A DNA stretch of 64,000 nucleotides from Aradus depressus (Eukaryota; Arthropoda; Insecta; Hemiptera; Aradidae). Every line of letters begins with the position of its first letter. The stretch's first letter is position 1. The position numbers and the translations under genes were made by a program. Under the pieces are notes generated by a model, which worked only from the letters and a program-made list of their open reading frames with translations, was not told the origin of the DNA and did no database searches. The DNA lies in contig OY759216.1 of assembly GCA_963662175.1 (NCBI GenBank), positions 36,969,087-37,033,086 on the forward strand, given 5' to 3'. Below are positions 53,600-63,169 of this stretch, in pieces.

Positions 53600-53690
53600 A
53601 AGTATACTCAACTCCCGATTAACCGGGAGGATAAACGGCGTGTACTACGGATAAGGCAAAATCTCGGTTATCTCAAAGGCTAAAGTAAAT
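53600..53690 (+). repeat. Possible pogo/Tigger-type terminal sequence
   Basis: AGTATACTCAACTCCCGATT and AACCGGGAGGATAAACGG, then CTCGGTTATCTCAAAGG, resemble the ends of Tigger/jerky-type transposons. No transposase is near. Confidence 0.35.
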
Positions 53691-53952
53691 ATGGATGTTT
53701 TTTTTTAATAATGTAGGTTAATGAAGTTAAATTATGACGAGAAAGACTCTAGGATTAACAAATATTCATTCATTAATAGAACCAAACCGAACTTTCACTG
53801 GAATCTTAATCCACTTTTTTAGCTCTCCACGCAATCTTCTCTTCTTTTGTGATAGAAAGTATGGTCTTGCTAATCTTGAACAGATAACTACGTCTTTTAT
53901 CCTTTTGATTCTCGTAATGGTAATTTTATACATTTTAACTGAAGAGTTTCTT

Positions 53953-54253
53953 GCGGAGGGCTTTCTTAAGGTTAGGTTAGGTTTTATGACTCATGCCCGG
54001 GCATTAACAACGAGGTCATTTCGCCTACCCTAAATTTTTATTCACCTAGGGCAGAGGTCTTTAACGAGTACCTGACATCGTACAGGCTCGGGACCATCGC
54101 TTAACGTCCCATCCGAAGGACGGCGTGCTTAAGTTTATTTTACCTCCCAGATAAAATAAACTAAGGGCCTCGGTCGGGTTACGAACCCACGTTCTTGAGC
54201 TCAGAAGTCAAGCACGCATACCACTGAGCTACCGGCGCGCGGAGGGCTTTCTT
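53953..54253 (-). mobile_element. SINE A copy with 15-bp target duplication
   Basis: Element 53968-54238 between two copies of GCGGAGGGCTTTCTT (53953-53967, 54239-54253). Tail (TTAGG)2-like. Complete tRNA-like head with both boxes. A 60-bp internal deletion removes the 3' hairpin. The perfect duplication shows a recent insertion. Confidence 0.95.
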
Positions 54254-54567
54254 TATAAATGTGAGGTAGCTTCTCTTCATCTATCTTATTGATATTAAAA
54301 ATTTTAATTTTTCAAAGAATCGTGTATATTAGATAAGGTTTCAGTGCGAGTTTTGATTTTTGAGTTGCCTATCCCCTCCCTCTCAAATTCATTTAATACT
54401 GGTATATAAAAGTATGTGTTGGCTTAAGCGGTTTTCTTTCTTTCATTGAACATTATTTAGTGAGTGATTTTCATATAGCCAGTAATAAAAGGAAGTGAAG
54501 AAGCTGAGAAAAGTGATACGTAAAAACGTAATTGGTATAAAAAAACGTATGTTATGACCACATTACA

Positions 54568-54937
54568 TATATTTGTATAGAGGGCGCCGGTAGCTCAGTG
54601 GTATGCGTGCTTGACTTCTGAGCTCAAGGTCGTGGGTTCGTAACCCGACCGAGGCCCTTAGTTTATTTTATCTGGGAGGTATAATAAACTTAAGCACGCC
54701 GTCCTTCGTATGGGACGTTAAGCGATGGTCCCGAGCCTGTACGATGTCAGGTACTCGTTAAAGACCCCTACCCTAGTTGAATAAAAATTTAGGGTTGGCA
54801 AAATTTAGGACTCCCACAGTAGAGTCGGGCTCTTGTCCACCAGAGTGACGAGAGAGCGCTCTGGTAGTAGGCGATATGACCTCGTTGTTAAAGCCCGGGC
54901 ATGAGTCATAAAACCTAACCTAACCTATATTTGTATA
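54568..54937 (+). mobile_element. SINE A, full-length reference copy with 12-bp target duplication
   Basis: Element 54580-54925 (346 bp) between two copies of TATATTTGTATA. 5' end GAGGGCGCCGG. A box TAGCTCAGTGG (54591-54601). B box GGTTCGTAACC (54635-54645). Class-1 hairpin GTTTATTTTA / TATAATAAAC (54661-54689). Body CTTAAGCACGCCGTCCTTCG. 3' hairpin ACCAGAG / CTCTGGT. Tail CCTAACCTAACC. The internal RNA polymerase III promoter identifies it as tRNA-derived. It has no coding capacity and would need a partner LINE. Confidence 0.96.
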
Positions 54938-55146
54938 TTGTGCTTTTTGAATAAACTTCGTCCCTGCGTAGCACATATTGGATACCTTTGCTATTACCTA
55001 ATGACAGTCAACGTAAAATAAGTCATGTCCAATTATTTTATTTTTCAATGGTCATTTTATTTTCTCATTGTGAACAACTGGAGAGACAATGTTTTCTTTG
55101 TCAAATTTGACCATGAAATAGATATTGAATTTGTGACCATCGATTT
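54938..55146. other. No identifiable feature
   Basis: AT-rich spacer. Confidence 0.45.
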
Positions 55147-55166
55147 GGGGGGGGGGGGGGGGGGGG
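55147..55166 (+). repeat. Poly-G tract, 20 G
   Basis: Between CGATTT and ACAACTCG, not associated with a recognised element. Confidence 0.95.
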
Positions 55167-55689
55167 ACAACTCGATTTAATTAACGGGGATATTGATAGC
55201 TATTCTGGAGATTGGCTCCCTGACCCCTGCCCTTGCCTGAGTTCACGCCACAGCTAAGATCAAATAAGTTACTTCACCCCGAACTAATCGGCAGGTTTAA
55301 TCAATGTCGGCATGTAGTCTGTACGTAGCCTTACATCCAACACACTCTTTCCTACATCATACAAGTCAACATACTACAGTTTAGTGGGTTTCTTGGGCTT
55401 CCCAAAAAAATTAAATGAAATTAAAAATAATTTTTCTTCTGGGACATGGGTCCCCTAAGGAAAATAAAATTAGAGACAAATTAGGGATGGATTGACCAAC
55501 GATAGAGATTAGCCTTGTGACCGAAGAAAACGAAAACGAAAACGAACTGAGTGTGCCTTCTTCAGGACCTGCATTGACATGTATACATTATTGGTGATGA
55601 TGTATGCTAGATTAGAGTTTAAAATATGACATAAAAACTAATTGTGACTAAATCAATAATTAACATTTAGATTATTTATAGCAAAACAA
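55167..55689. other. No identifiable feature
   Basis: 55200-55560 of moderate GC, with GAAAACGAAAACGAAAACGA (short tandem) near 55525. No gene signal. Confidence 0.45.
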
Positions 55690-56345
55690 ACTAAAAATCA
55701 CTTTCATAGGGGCTTCCCTCATACTAAATTTTGTGTCGATACATTCATGGGATCGATAGTTATTAGAGTAGTAGCTAGGTGCACCCGAAACATAAAGAGC
55801 AATAATAAAAGTTCCGAGAATAAATTATTAAAGTAAACAAACAGAATAAAATGTTCACAATATGAATGCAATTAATTCAAGAGAAACATTGGAAAAATTT
55901 TGAATTTTATTTATCGTATGTAACCTACTTTACAGAGTCTATCCTTGAGCTGCCGAAAAAAGTCAAAAATATGAATTAAAGTTATTAGGGTAAGTCGAGC
56001 CCCTCTTCACGGAGCCTACCCTCCCCTTTGGCGGATTCTGCTGAAAATAAATAAGCCCTTATGTTCTTCTAATCCCCCCCTCCCCTTTGTCCGATTTGGC
56101 TGAAAATCGATGGGTGTTATTCTTATAGGGTTTTGGTCACACATATAAAATTTCGTGTCTATACATTCATTTTATCGATACTTTTTATGTTTCTGTCGTT
56201 ACATTCATTCTATTGGGAGTTATAGTGTTCTCAGACAGACAGATTTTTTTTTTTCATTTTCCGTATCAGGAAGTCGGAAAACATGAAATTCTCAGCATCA
56301 AATTTCTGATCGATTACATAACTTTCCCTATAGTTCCTTCATTTG
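55690..56345 (-). repeat. Family A fragments
   Basis: 55690-55775 is a unit (TTTTGTGTCGATACATTCAT, then AGTAGTAGCTAGGTGCACCC, which recurs at 8866). 55970-56345 holds two units and the head ending CATAACTTTCCCTATAG. Confidence 0.78.
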
Positions 56346-56689
56346 GGAAAGAAAAATATTTGAAAAAGTTTCCTCAAAGAGACATTTCAAAGACTTCACC
56401 CACTTCCTTAACTTTAATGAGTTTAATCAGTTTTCAATTAACAAATTACTAAAATCAAGAAGTGACAATTACGAAACAGTCTCTTAGGTAACTGTGTGGA
56501 CGGTTTGGGAGGGTTTTCCAAACAAAAGTGACGAAAGAACCAAAGAAAAGTAATTTAGTTAAAATTTCTCCAGTTGAAGAAAGGTACTTCGGTATTTTTC
56601 TTTCGTTTTATAATCCAAGTTCCTATTTTCTTAAGTTCACGGAGCACAGTAAGGGAACTATCGTGTTCCAATAGTCTGTTAAGATTACT

Positions 56690-57060
56690 ATTCACATAAC
56701 TATTGCATTAATGAAACAAACGACTAAAAATATGGGTTTCAAAAATTTCAGGACAGTTAGCGGCATGTACCTCACAAACTGAGCAACGTTCGAAAAAAAC
56801 TATTATATATAAAATGTGACTTTCAATGTTTTTTACAGTTTTTTATTATCAAAGATTTTTTGATTAGGTCATAAATATAAGCAGCATCTTCAAAAATGTA
56901 CTTAAACCCCGAAGTAAAGTGGTCTTAATTTTCGTTCGCTTTCAGCCAAGGTTCAATCTGATCTAAGTTAGAACATGTGACATCTTCATTTCATATCTAC
57001 AATCGTTACTGAGTTAGAGCACTCGAAAAGTTTCAAATTTTTTTATTTAACTTTTTTTAA
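56690..57060 (+). repeat. Family C copy
   Basis: GTACCTCACAAACTGAGCAA, TTTTTTGATTAGGTCATAAA, AAAATGTACTTAAACCCCGA, then AAGTTAGAACATGTGACATC. It continues past the end of the 38.5-kb copy to TTTCAAATTTTTTTATTT. Confidence 0.72.
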
Positions 57061-57128
57061 AACAAACGTTTTTTCTTCATTTTTTATTAAATGTTTCACA
57101 ATATCTCTGCAAAAAATGTTAAGTATCA

Positions 57129-57560
57129 TTAATGAATGGAGGTGTTATGATGGTGAAGTTTCAAGAAGTGGGGGGTTGTAATTTGGGATCTCCTCTCCAA
57201 ACTCCTGGGAACATTGTTTGGCAAGAAAGTGAGTGTATGTATGGATTTGTGAGTGAATGGAATTTGTTGTGCCGTGTTTACCATGAGGTCATTGTGGAGT
57301 GCTCTGTTGCTTACGTATGGTCGACATTGTGTAGTGAGTCGGAGTGTCTTTGACAGGAAAATCTGGATACATTTAAGGTTAGATAGATGTTTTAGCCGAA
57401 CCGTAAATTTGTAGCAGTTACGCTTTTGTGACAAGGGTAATTTTGTATGTCTGTGTTTCTACTAGTGAATAAGCATTTTAAGTCGTTTGTTTAGTGTATC
57501 AAGGGTGATTCGGGTATGATGGATCAATGTCAGACTTCTGTCTAAATATATATTATGAGA
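57129..57560 (-). pseudogene. Jockey-type LINE, RT C-terminal segment, decayed
   Basis: On the minus strand: CIQIFLSKTLRLTTQCRPYV and SNRALHNDLMVNT (57360-57250), the NAPF/YVSN..LH.DL segment. Upstream to about 57560, broken frames keep R/K-rich thumb-region wording. Related to the copies at 9795 and 17940 by motif, with its own sequence. Confidence 0.72.
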
Positions 57561-58019
57561 TGAGGGTAATAAGAAATTAATGTAATTTACATTATAAAAT
57601 ATCAACATTTTTAATAGCTTTAATTGTCAGAAAGATCATTTTTTGGTCGTGCGCTGTATGAATCATCGGGTTATTAAATGTCAATTTTTTTAACTCACTG
57701 ATAGTGTAGACAGCAGTAATGATCTGTGAACATGGATCGCGCCTTTATTTTATTTTTTTGTTGAAGAGAAAAATGGAGAAAAGTCTTAGATACTTTGAAA
57801 TGAACCTATGGACAAACGAAGGGAAACCAATAAACTCACTTAGAGAGTTTCCACGAGACAATTTTCCCGGAGAGGGTTACAAAGGATGTTTGTCAGAACT
57901 AGCCAAGAATGCCAAATGAGGCTGCACTCAGGACTTGTGACCGACCTTCACAATTCACTTGATACATCTGCATACACATCTGGAGATGTGTCGCCGTGGG
58001 GTTTCCTATTGTGCTACTT
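57561..58019. other. No identifiable gene
   Basis: A 66-codon frame at 57719-57919 (MICEHGSRLYFIFLLKRKME...) has no motif. Otherwise AT-rich. Confidence 0.4.
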
Positions 58020-58870
58020 CTACTTCAAAATGTATAGGGGAAGTTACATAGTCAGTCGAAAATTCGATGAAGAGTTTTCAGCGGATTTTCATGTTTTCCG
58101 ACCTTCAGATTCCAAAAGTGAAAGAAAAAATCTGTCTGATATGTGTTTGTGTGTCTGTGAAGAAGATAACTTCCGATTGAATGAATGAATCGACTTGAAA
58201 TTTTATATTTGTATCCAGAACCCTCTAGCAACGACACCTACTGATTTTCAGCCAAATCTACCAAAGGGAAGAGGGATATTATAGGAGAGGCTTAAAACAA
58301 AAACTCGAATGACTGCCGATTGAATGAATGTATCGATATGTAAATTCAGAATTTTCTGAAGATATAACTTATTGATTTATAGCGAAATCGGCGGAAGATA
58401 AGAGGGGATTAGGGGGGAGGCTTATCACAAAAACTCTAATAACTGCCGTTGTAATGAAAGTATTGACACGAAATTTCATATGTAAATTCAGAGCCTTATG
58501 AGGACGACACATATTAATTTTCAGCGGAATCAGCCGAAGGTGTAGGGGGGATCAGAAGAGGGCTCTACTCAAACATCTCAATAACTGCGGATGTAATGAA
58601 TGTATCGTCGTAAGACTTTATATTTAAATTCAAAACCTCATAAGTATGGCACCTATATTTTCCGCGAAATCGGTCGAAGGGACCAGAGAAAAGGGCTCCA
58701 CTTTAATACCCTATTAACTGCCATTGTAATGAATGGATCGACACAAAATTTAGTATTAGGAGTCGGAAGTCACTTTGTAAGTCAAATATTGAGTTTTAGC
58801 CCAAGCGGTCGATTAATTGTTTAATTCTTGCTGCGGAAATACATAACTGCTGAATCACCGATACTTTTTA
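58020..58870 (+). repeat. Family A, longest copy with five internal units
   Basis: Head ATAGGGGAAGTTACATAGTC at 58033. Unit cores (AACTGCCGAT-like) start at 58168, 58311, 58441, 58583 and 58726, spacings of 143, 130, 142 and 143. Each unit carries ATGAATGTATCGACACG-like, TTTTCAGC(C/G)(A/G)AATC and G-rich (AGGGGGGATCAG) blocks in the same order. Tail GCCCAAGCGGTCGATTAATT and GCTGAATCACCGATAC. No frame is kept across units, so it is not protein-coding. Confidence 0.9.
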
Positions 58871-59149
58871 TTTCAGTAAAATAATTTATTTACTCCGGTT
58901 TCAAAAACTTACTAAAAATCAGTTCAGCACAAGGACATACCGTAGCGTGAGCTGATGCTGTGATGCTGGGAACCTTGGAGAGGTAATGACCTGAAGATGT
59001 GCTGCCATTAGCTCTTGAAAGGCGCCTGTTTTTGATGCTATTATTACGGTCAATGATTCTCAAACCTCTCCTAGAAGGCCTCCTTCCCATCTAAACCAAC
59101 TAAATTGCTAACAGAGCTTAACATGGCGTATACCAAAATTATTTGGATT
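58871..59149. other. No identifiable feature
   Basis: 58890-59090 is of higher GC with a minus-strand frame MGRRPSRRGLRIIDRNNSIK. Basic but without recognisable domain. Confidence 0.35.
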
Positions 59150-59420
59150 CTTGAGGTGCTTCTCCGGTACGAAGTAATTATGTTTTAAGTCTCAAAACAA
59201 ATCGAAGGTTTGTACTAAAATAGGAATAGTTGATTTACATAAGGGCTTTTGAATCCTCAAAACCAAATTTTGGGTACATATAATAATTACATCGGCAGTT
59301 ATTAAGGTTTTTGTTTGAGCCCCTTCTATGATCCACCTTATTTTAGGCCGATTCCACTGAAAAGTAATAAGTGCCGTTCTTATGGGGTTTTCAAATTTCG
59401 TGACAATGCATTCAATGTGA
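59150..59420 (-). repeat. Family A fragment
   Basis: Plus-strand signature AAACAAATCGAAGGTTTGTA, GATTTACATAAGGGCTTTTG, ACATCGGCAGTTATTAAGG and GGCCGATTCCACTGAAAAGT. Confidence 0.75.
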
Positions 59421-59577
59421 AGATGGTTGTTGTAGTGAACACTTTTAGATTATTTTACAGTCTGTAAAATAAAAATATAGATTGATCTTATAAAGATTTT
59501 ATTAATTTATTTTATTCTAGCCGGCTTTCGAGGTACGCCATATTAACTATAACATGAGCTCGTTAAGCTACTTTTTT

Positions 59578-59637
59578 TTAACCCGAGATTTTGAGGTCAG
59601 TAGGTTAGCACGTTACCTCTGAGCTACGGACGCCTTC
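59578..59637 (-). mobile_element. tRNA-like SINE head, diverged
   Basis: Minus strand: GGCGTCCGTAGCTCAGAGGT (A box TAGCTCAGAGG), TGCTAACCTACTGACCTCAA, then TCTCGGGTTA as a B-box relic. Probably a diverged SINE A head. A functional tRNA is unlikely because the T arm is broken. Confidence 0.55.
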
Positions 59638-60395
59638 GAACCAGTTTTATGTTTGATGCTTTTGTTGAACTGTTTCATAACTAATTCCGATAGTTTATTT
59701 AGAAGATTAGTGTTCTTTCAGTTGACGGTTCAGTGTATTTCTCGTGTGAAAGAGATGTACTGTGTTTTATCTGTATTATGTTTTATTTTACATGTGTTTC
59801 ACCCTTTTTCGATTTGTGTGAGATTGTGTAAAGTTCAACAGAAGCTAAGATGGCGGTGTCATCTGCGAATGTAGCTGTCATTGTATGGAGCGTGTATATA
59901 ATAAAGGAGCTAAAACAGAACCCGATAATTCATTTTGACTTTGAAGGAGGGTGTCATCATGTTAACCCCTCCGTGCATCCCTCTCATTACGTCCAAAATA
60001 TATCTTGCATTATCACTAATGAATATTCTAACGAGCTGTATTTATGGCATGAAGCTCTGGGGGTAATGGCCCCATCTCCTATGGCAAGAGCACTCTCTTG
60101 TTGCTCAGGAATCTGGGGACAATATAAGGATATTATCTGATAGGCTTTTAACTGAAAAAAATAATGTGATGCTGCCATAACAGGACTTTCTTTTACCAAC
60201 CACTTCTGTACACATCACTCTCCCCTCCTTCTCACAAATTTATTTCATACTGGCATTATTGCGTTTATGAAAGAAATATGTTGTTTCATTCGACTTTCTT
60301 ATACCTAGTAATGCCAGGATGGAATGAATTTGAGAAGGAGAAGGGGGAGGGAGAATAATTTTTACAAAAGTGGTTGGTATAAGAAAGTCGTGTTA
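59638..60395. other. Unassigned; one short open frame
   Basis: 59850-60140 encodes 96 residues beginning MAVSSANVAVIVWSVYIIKE. Non-AT-biased amino-acid use, but no motif I recognise. Confidence 0.35.
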
Positions 60396-60913
60396 TCTTA
60401 TATATATAAATCTCGTGTCACAATGTTTGTCCGGGATAAACTCCGGAACTATTTAACCAATTTTAATGAAATTTGTCTTACTGTGTGTAATTTGGTCCAA
60501 CTTAAAAGATAGGATAGTTTTCATCTCGATTCCTCTCTCGGCTTGTAACAGATGGCGGTGTAATTTAATTTAACGACAACACTTCAATATCTTTTGCTAT
60601 CTAGGTTGTGTAAACAACCAGTAGATGGCACCGTGTTTAGATTTCTTGACGCTACAATCTATTCCACATCATATGTGTTTATGTTTACGACATAACCATT
60701 GTGTTTTTAATCCTTCGTATATCCGTTTTATAATTGTGCTGTGTATTATTATTTTTAATAATTCTAATGTTAATAATTCTAAAATTATTTAAAATTCTAA
60801 AACGCGTAAAAACACACGCGGTCCGTTAGTGATACACGGCTACGGTTGACCGGGCTAGACATGCCACTGGATGACGGGCTGATAATGATCCGAAGTTTCT
60901 CCAAATCTATTTT

Positions 60914-61186
60914 ATGGGTAGTTGTGAAGAACGCGTGATAACTCGGTGCCAGTATAATTTCATCGAACAAGCAGAAGAGAGAGCAATTGTGTTATTGTTG
61001 GAAGATTTTTTGGAAAATGATAATAAACTTATTCAATTGTTTAAAAGAGTGTTACCACAATTAAGAAATGACAACTGTCAAATCGTCATCAAAGCCGACA
61101 ACGGTTGTATGTATGACAAAGACGCAATTATTTTGACGACATGTTATCCAACCCGGATGCCACGGACGCTTCTAACACATACTTAA
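60914..61186 (+). pseudogene. Helitron-like N-terminal domain remnant
   Basis: The frame contains NKLIQLFKRVLPQLRNDNCQ and IVIKADN, corresponding to the (N)LI.LFK.AL..M...YKVVIRADK segment found ahead of the Rep domain in animal Helitrons. It then departs from the family and stops at 61186. No start context was assessed. The ATG at 60914 is simply the first in frame. Confidence 0.58.
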
Positions 61187-61565
61187 ATTTCATGTATGGG
61201 GAAACCATCAAATCTATTTGTGTTAGCATAAGACGGGCTAACTAAAAATATTGTTCACCAACTGGCACTTAAATAGATTAAAATATTTGAAAATAACGCT
61301 TTCTACCTCCTTTATAAAATTGGATTATTATATTGTATTAATTCAGTATTTAATAAAATGTAAATCTAACAACTCTGTGTTGGTTTGTGCTTAATTTTAA
61401 TTCTCCGAAACTCTTTACCAATCACTTTTAAATTTTGGTGTAACGTTCCATTCCCATAGGTTTTAAGATCGGCTAAGACGTTTTTATGATTATTAGTTAA
61501 TTTTAATTTTACAGTATTAAAAAGTTTGAAGTTAACTGTTTTAGCTGTAATTCAAAGTTAAAAGA

Positions 61566-61583
61566 GCCACAGCAACGCGTGGC
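61566..61583 (+). terminator. Helitron 3' hairpin
   Basis: Five-base-pair stem GCCAC/GTGGC with an 8-base loop, 8 bases before the CTA end. In Helitrons this signals the end of rolling-circle transfer. Confidence 0.65.
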
Positions 61584-61624
61584 CGGGACAGCTATGTTTT
61601 TATATATAAATATATTTTATTTTC

Positions 61625-62345
61625 TCTTTATTTTTTATTGAAGGAAGTTAATGTCGACAAGAGCGACTACCTTATAGTCAGTAAGAATATCCATCTGAAG
61701 CAGGAATTAAATGTGGGGACCTTCTCCTTCCCAAGAGTTGAGAACTTCAGGTATCTCGGGTCCACGGTAACTAGCATCAACTCGATGCTGGAGAAAGTGG
61801 ACAGAAGATTTCTGCAGGCCCAAAGAGCGTATTTCTCTGTCATCAAGCTGCTACGGTCCAGAGCCTTGTCAAGGAACCTGAAGTATAGGATCTACAGCTC
61901 CATGGTAAAGCCCGTTCTGATGATATGGGTGTGAAACCTGGACCCTGACCTCACATTTGGAGAAACGTTTCCAGACGTTTGAAAATAAAGTGCTGAGGAA
62001 AATAGCAGGTCCGGTCAAGGATAGAGAGTGGAGGATCAGAACCAACAGGGAGCTGAGAGACATCTTCTGGCAACACCCGACCGTAGTTGCAGATATGAAA
62101 TCAAGGCGCTTAAGATGGGCTGGACACGTGGTGAGAAGCGGACAGCAGGCAGCCATAGGACGCATCATGGACGCTCAGGTCCAAGGTGGCTGCAGGCTGA
62201 GGTGGACTGACCTGGTGAAGAAGGATGCTGTGGAACACCACGTGGTGAACTGGCGACCAGTGGCGCACGACAGATCGCGGTGGAGAAGGCTAGTGTGGGC
62301 GGCTAAGAATCTTCAGGGTTCGTCGCCAACGGAGTAAGAGTAAGT
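61625..62345 (+). pseudogene. RTE/CR1-like LINE, RT C-terminal half with one frameshift
   Basis: First frame: VDKSDYLIVSKN, FSFPRVENFRYLGSTVTSIN, RRFLQAQRAYFSVIKLLRSR and YRIYSSMVKPVL. A single-base change of frame near 61920 brings in YGCETWTLTSHLEKRFQTFE and NKVLRKIAGPV, then RTNRELRDIF, RRLRWAGHVVRSG and W..DR.RWRRLV-type wording, ending at 62337. 5'-truncated after the RT active site. The GC-rich block is bounded by A/T tracts (61610 and 62345-62395). Confidence 0.9.
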
Positions 62346-62761
62346 TATTTTTTATTCTTATTTTTTATATTTTTTTTTATAAAAAAATAATCAATAATAA
62401 ATTTGAACACTTGTATTTCCTTTTAATAGATTTTTGGTGAGAATCAATTTTTCAATAGTACTAACTGTTAATAATAATAATAATAATTGTTTTTATTATT
62501 TAAAGAGATCACCCCTGTACATTTAGGTTAGTGATCAATACATTGACAATATTAAAATATTCATAATTAGATATTGATCAACTGAACGGTTATGACTATG
62601 ATATAAAGGGACCTTTGCCCAAGACTATCAGAGTAATAACAATACATTAATTTTGTAAAAACCAGAACAAAGCTATAAGTGATAAAGTCTAAAAATATAA
62701 AGGGAATTAATATGAACTTAAATGGGGAAATAAACGAAAGTAATAATATTGATTAAGAGAA
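62346..62761. other. No identifiable feature
   Basis: AT-rich with a (TAA)5-like tract at 62471-62487. Confidence 0.5.
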
Positions 62762-63075
62762 AAAAACATTAAGGCTAGTCAAGGTCCACGCCGTAGATTT
62801 TCCGTGAAAACGTCAGGATAAAATCATTTTTCATTTCCTTTTCGATGCTGCCGTATCTCTTGAATTTGCTCGGCACTAAACTTTTTAGGTTTTTTAAATT
62901 CCTTTTGATGCGAGTTTTCCTCTGATTTGCGTTTTCTATAATTCCGCGCATATTTACGATTCATATGAGACGACATCTTTAATTTTTTTGCAATTTTCAA
63001 TTTAATACCGATTTTTAAATATATTTCGGCGAATATTTTTATGGTTTCACTTTGAGTCCTAGTAGTGCTCCTCAA
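62762..63075 (-). CDS. Short basic ORF of an unidentified dispersed element
   Basis: Minus-strand frame 63075-62824. The likely start is the internal MSSHMNRKYARNYRKRKSEE at about 62976. Next come NSHQKEFKKPKKFSAEQIQE and IRQHRKGNEK to a stop. Homology to the copy at 23128 continues past that stop to 62762 (NDFIPTFSQ-equivalent codons), so the stop is probably a lesion. Strongly Lys/Arg-rich, as at the N-termini of several transposon proteins. The terminal repeat 63170-63591 lies directly upstream. Confidence 0.5.
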
Positions 63076-63169
63076 GCTCTTTACAATGACACCCGAATCA
63101 ACGTCCTATCTAAACGCGTTATCACGCTACACCAATTTCTAATTTTACAAAACGCTAATTCGCAACAAT

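Larger units (their letters stand above)
60396..61594 (+). mobile_element. Helitron-like element, internally deleted
   Basis: The 5' end TCTTATATATATAAATCTCG followed by TGTCACAATGTTTGTCCGGG is the TC-starting terminus common to insect Helitrons. The 3' end has the hairpin GCCAC-AGCAACGC-GTGGC (61566-61583), then CGGGACAGCTA at 61584-61594, the expected CTR-type end, next to T. A Helitron N-terminal coding remnant lies inside. Replicase and helicase are missing. Confidence 0.75.

Noticed and set aside
58020..58870. CRISPR-like array (regular repeats and spacers)
   Set aside because: Repeats are imperfect, units are similar along their whole length with no unique spacers, and the context is a eukaryotic transposon landscape.
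60796..60900. Possible host promoter or tRNA-like element before the Helitron ORF
   Set aside because: No box motifs survive scrutiny. The sequence is internal to the Helitron-like element.
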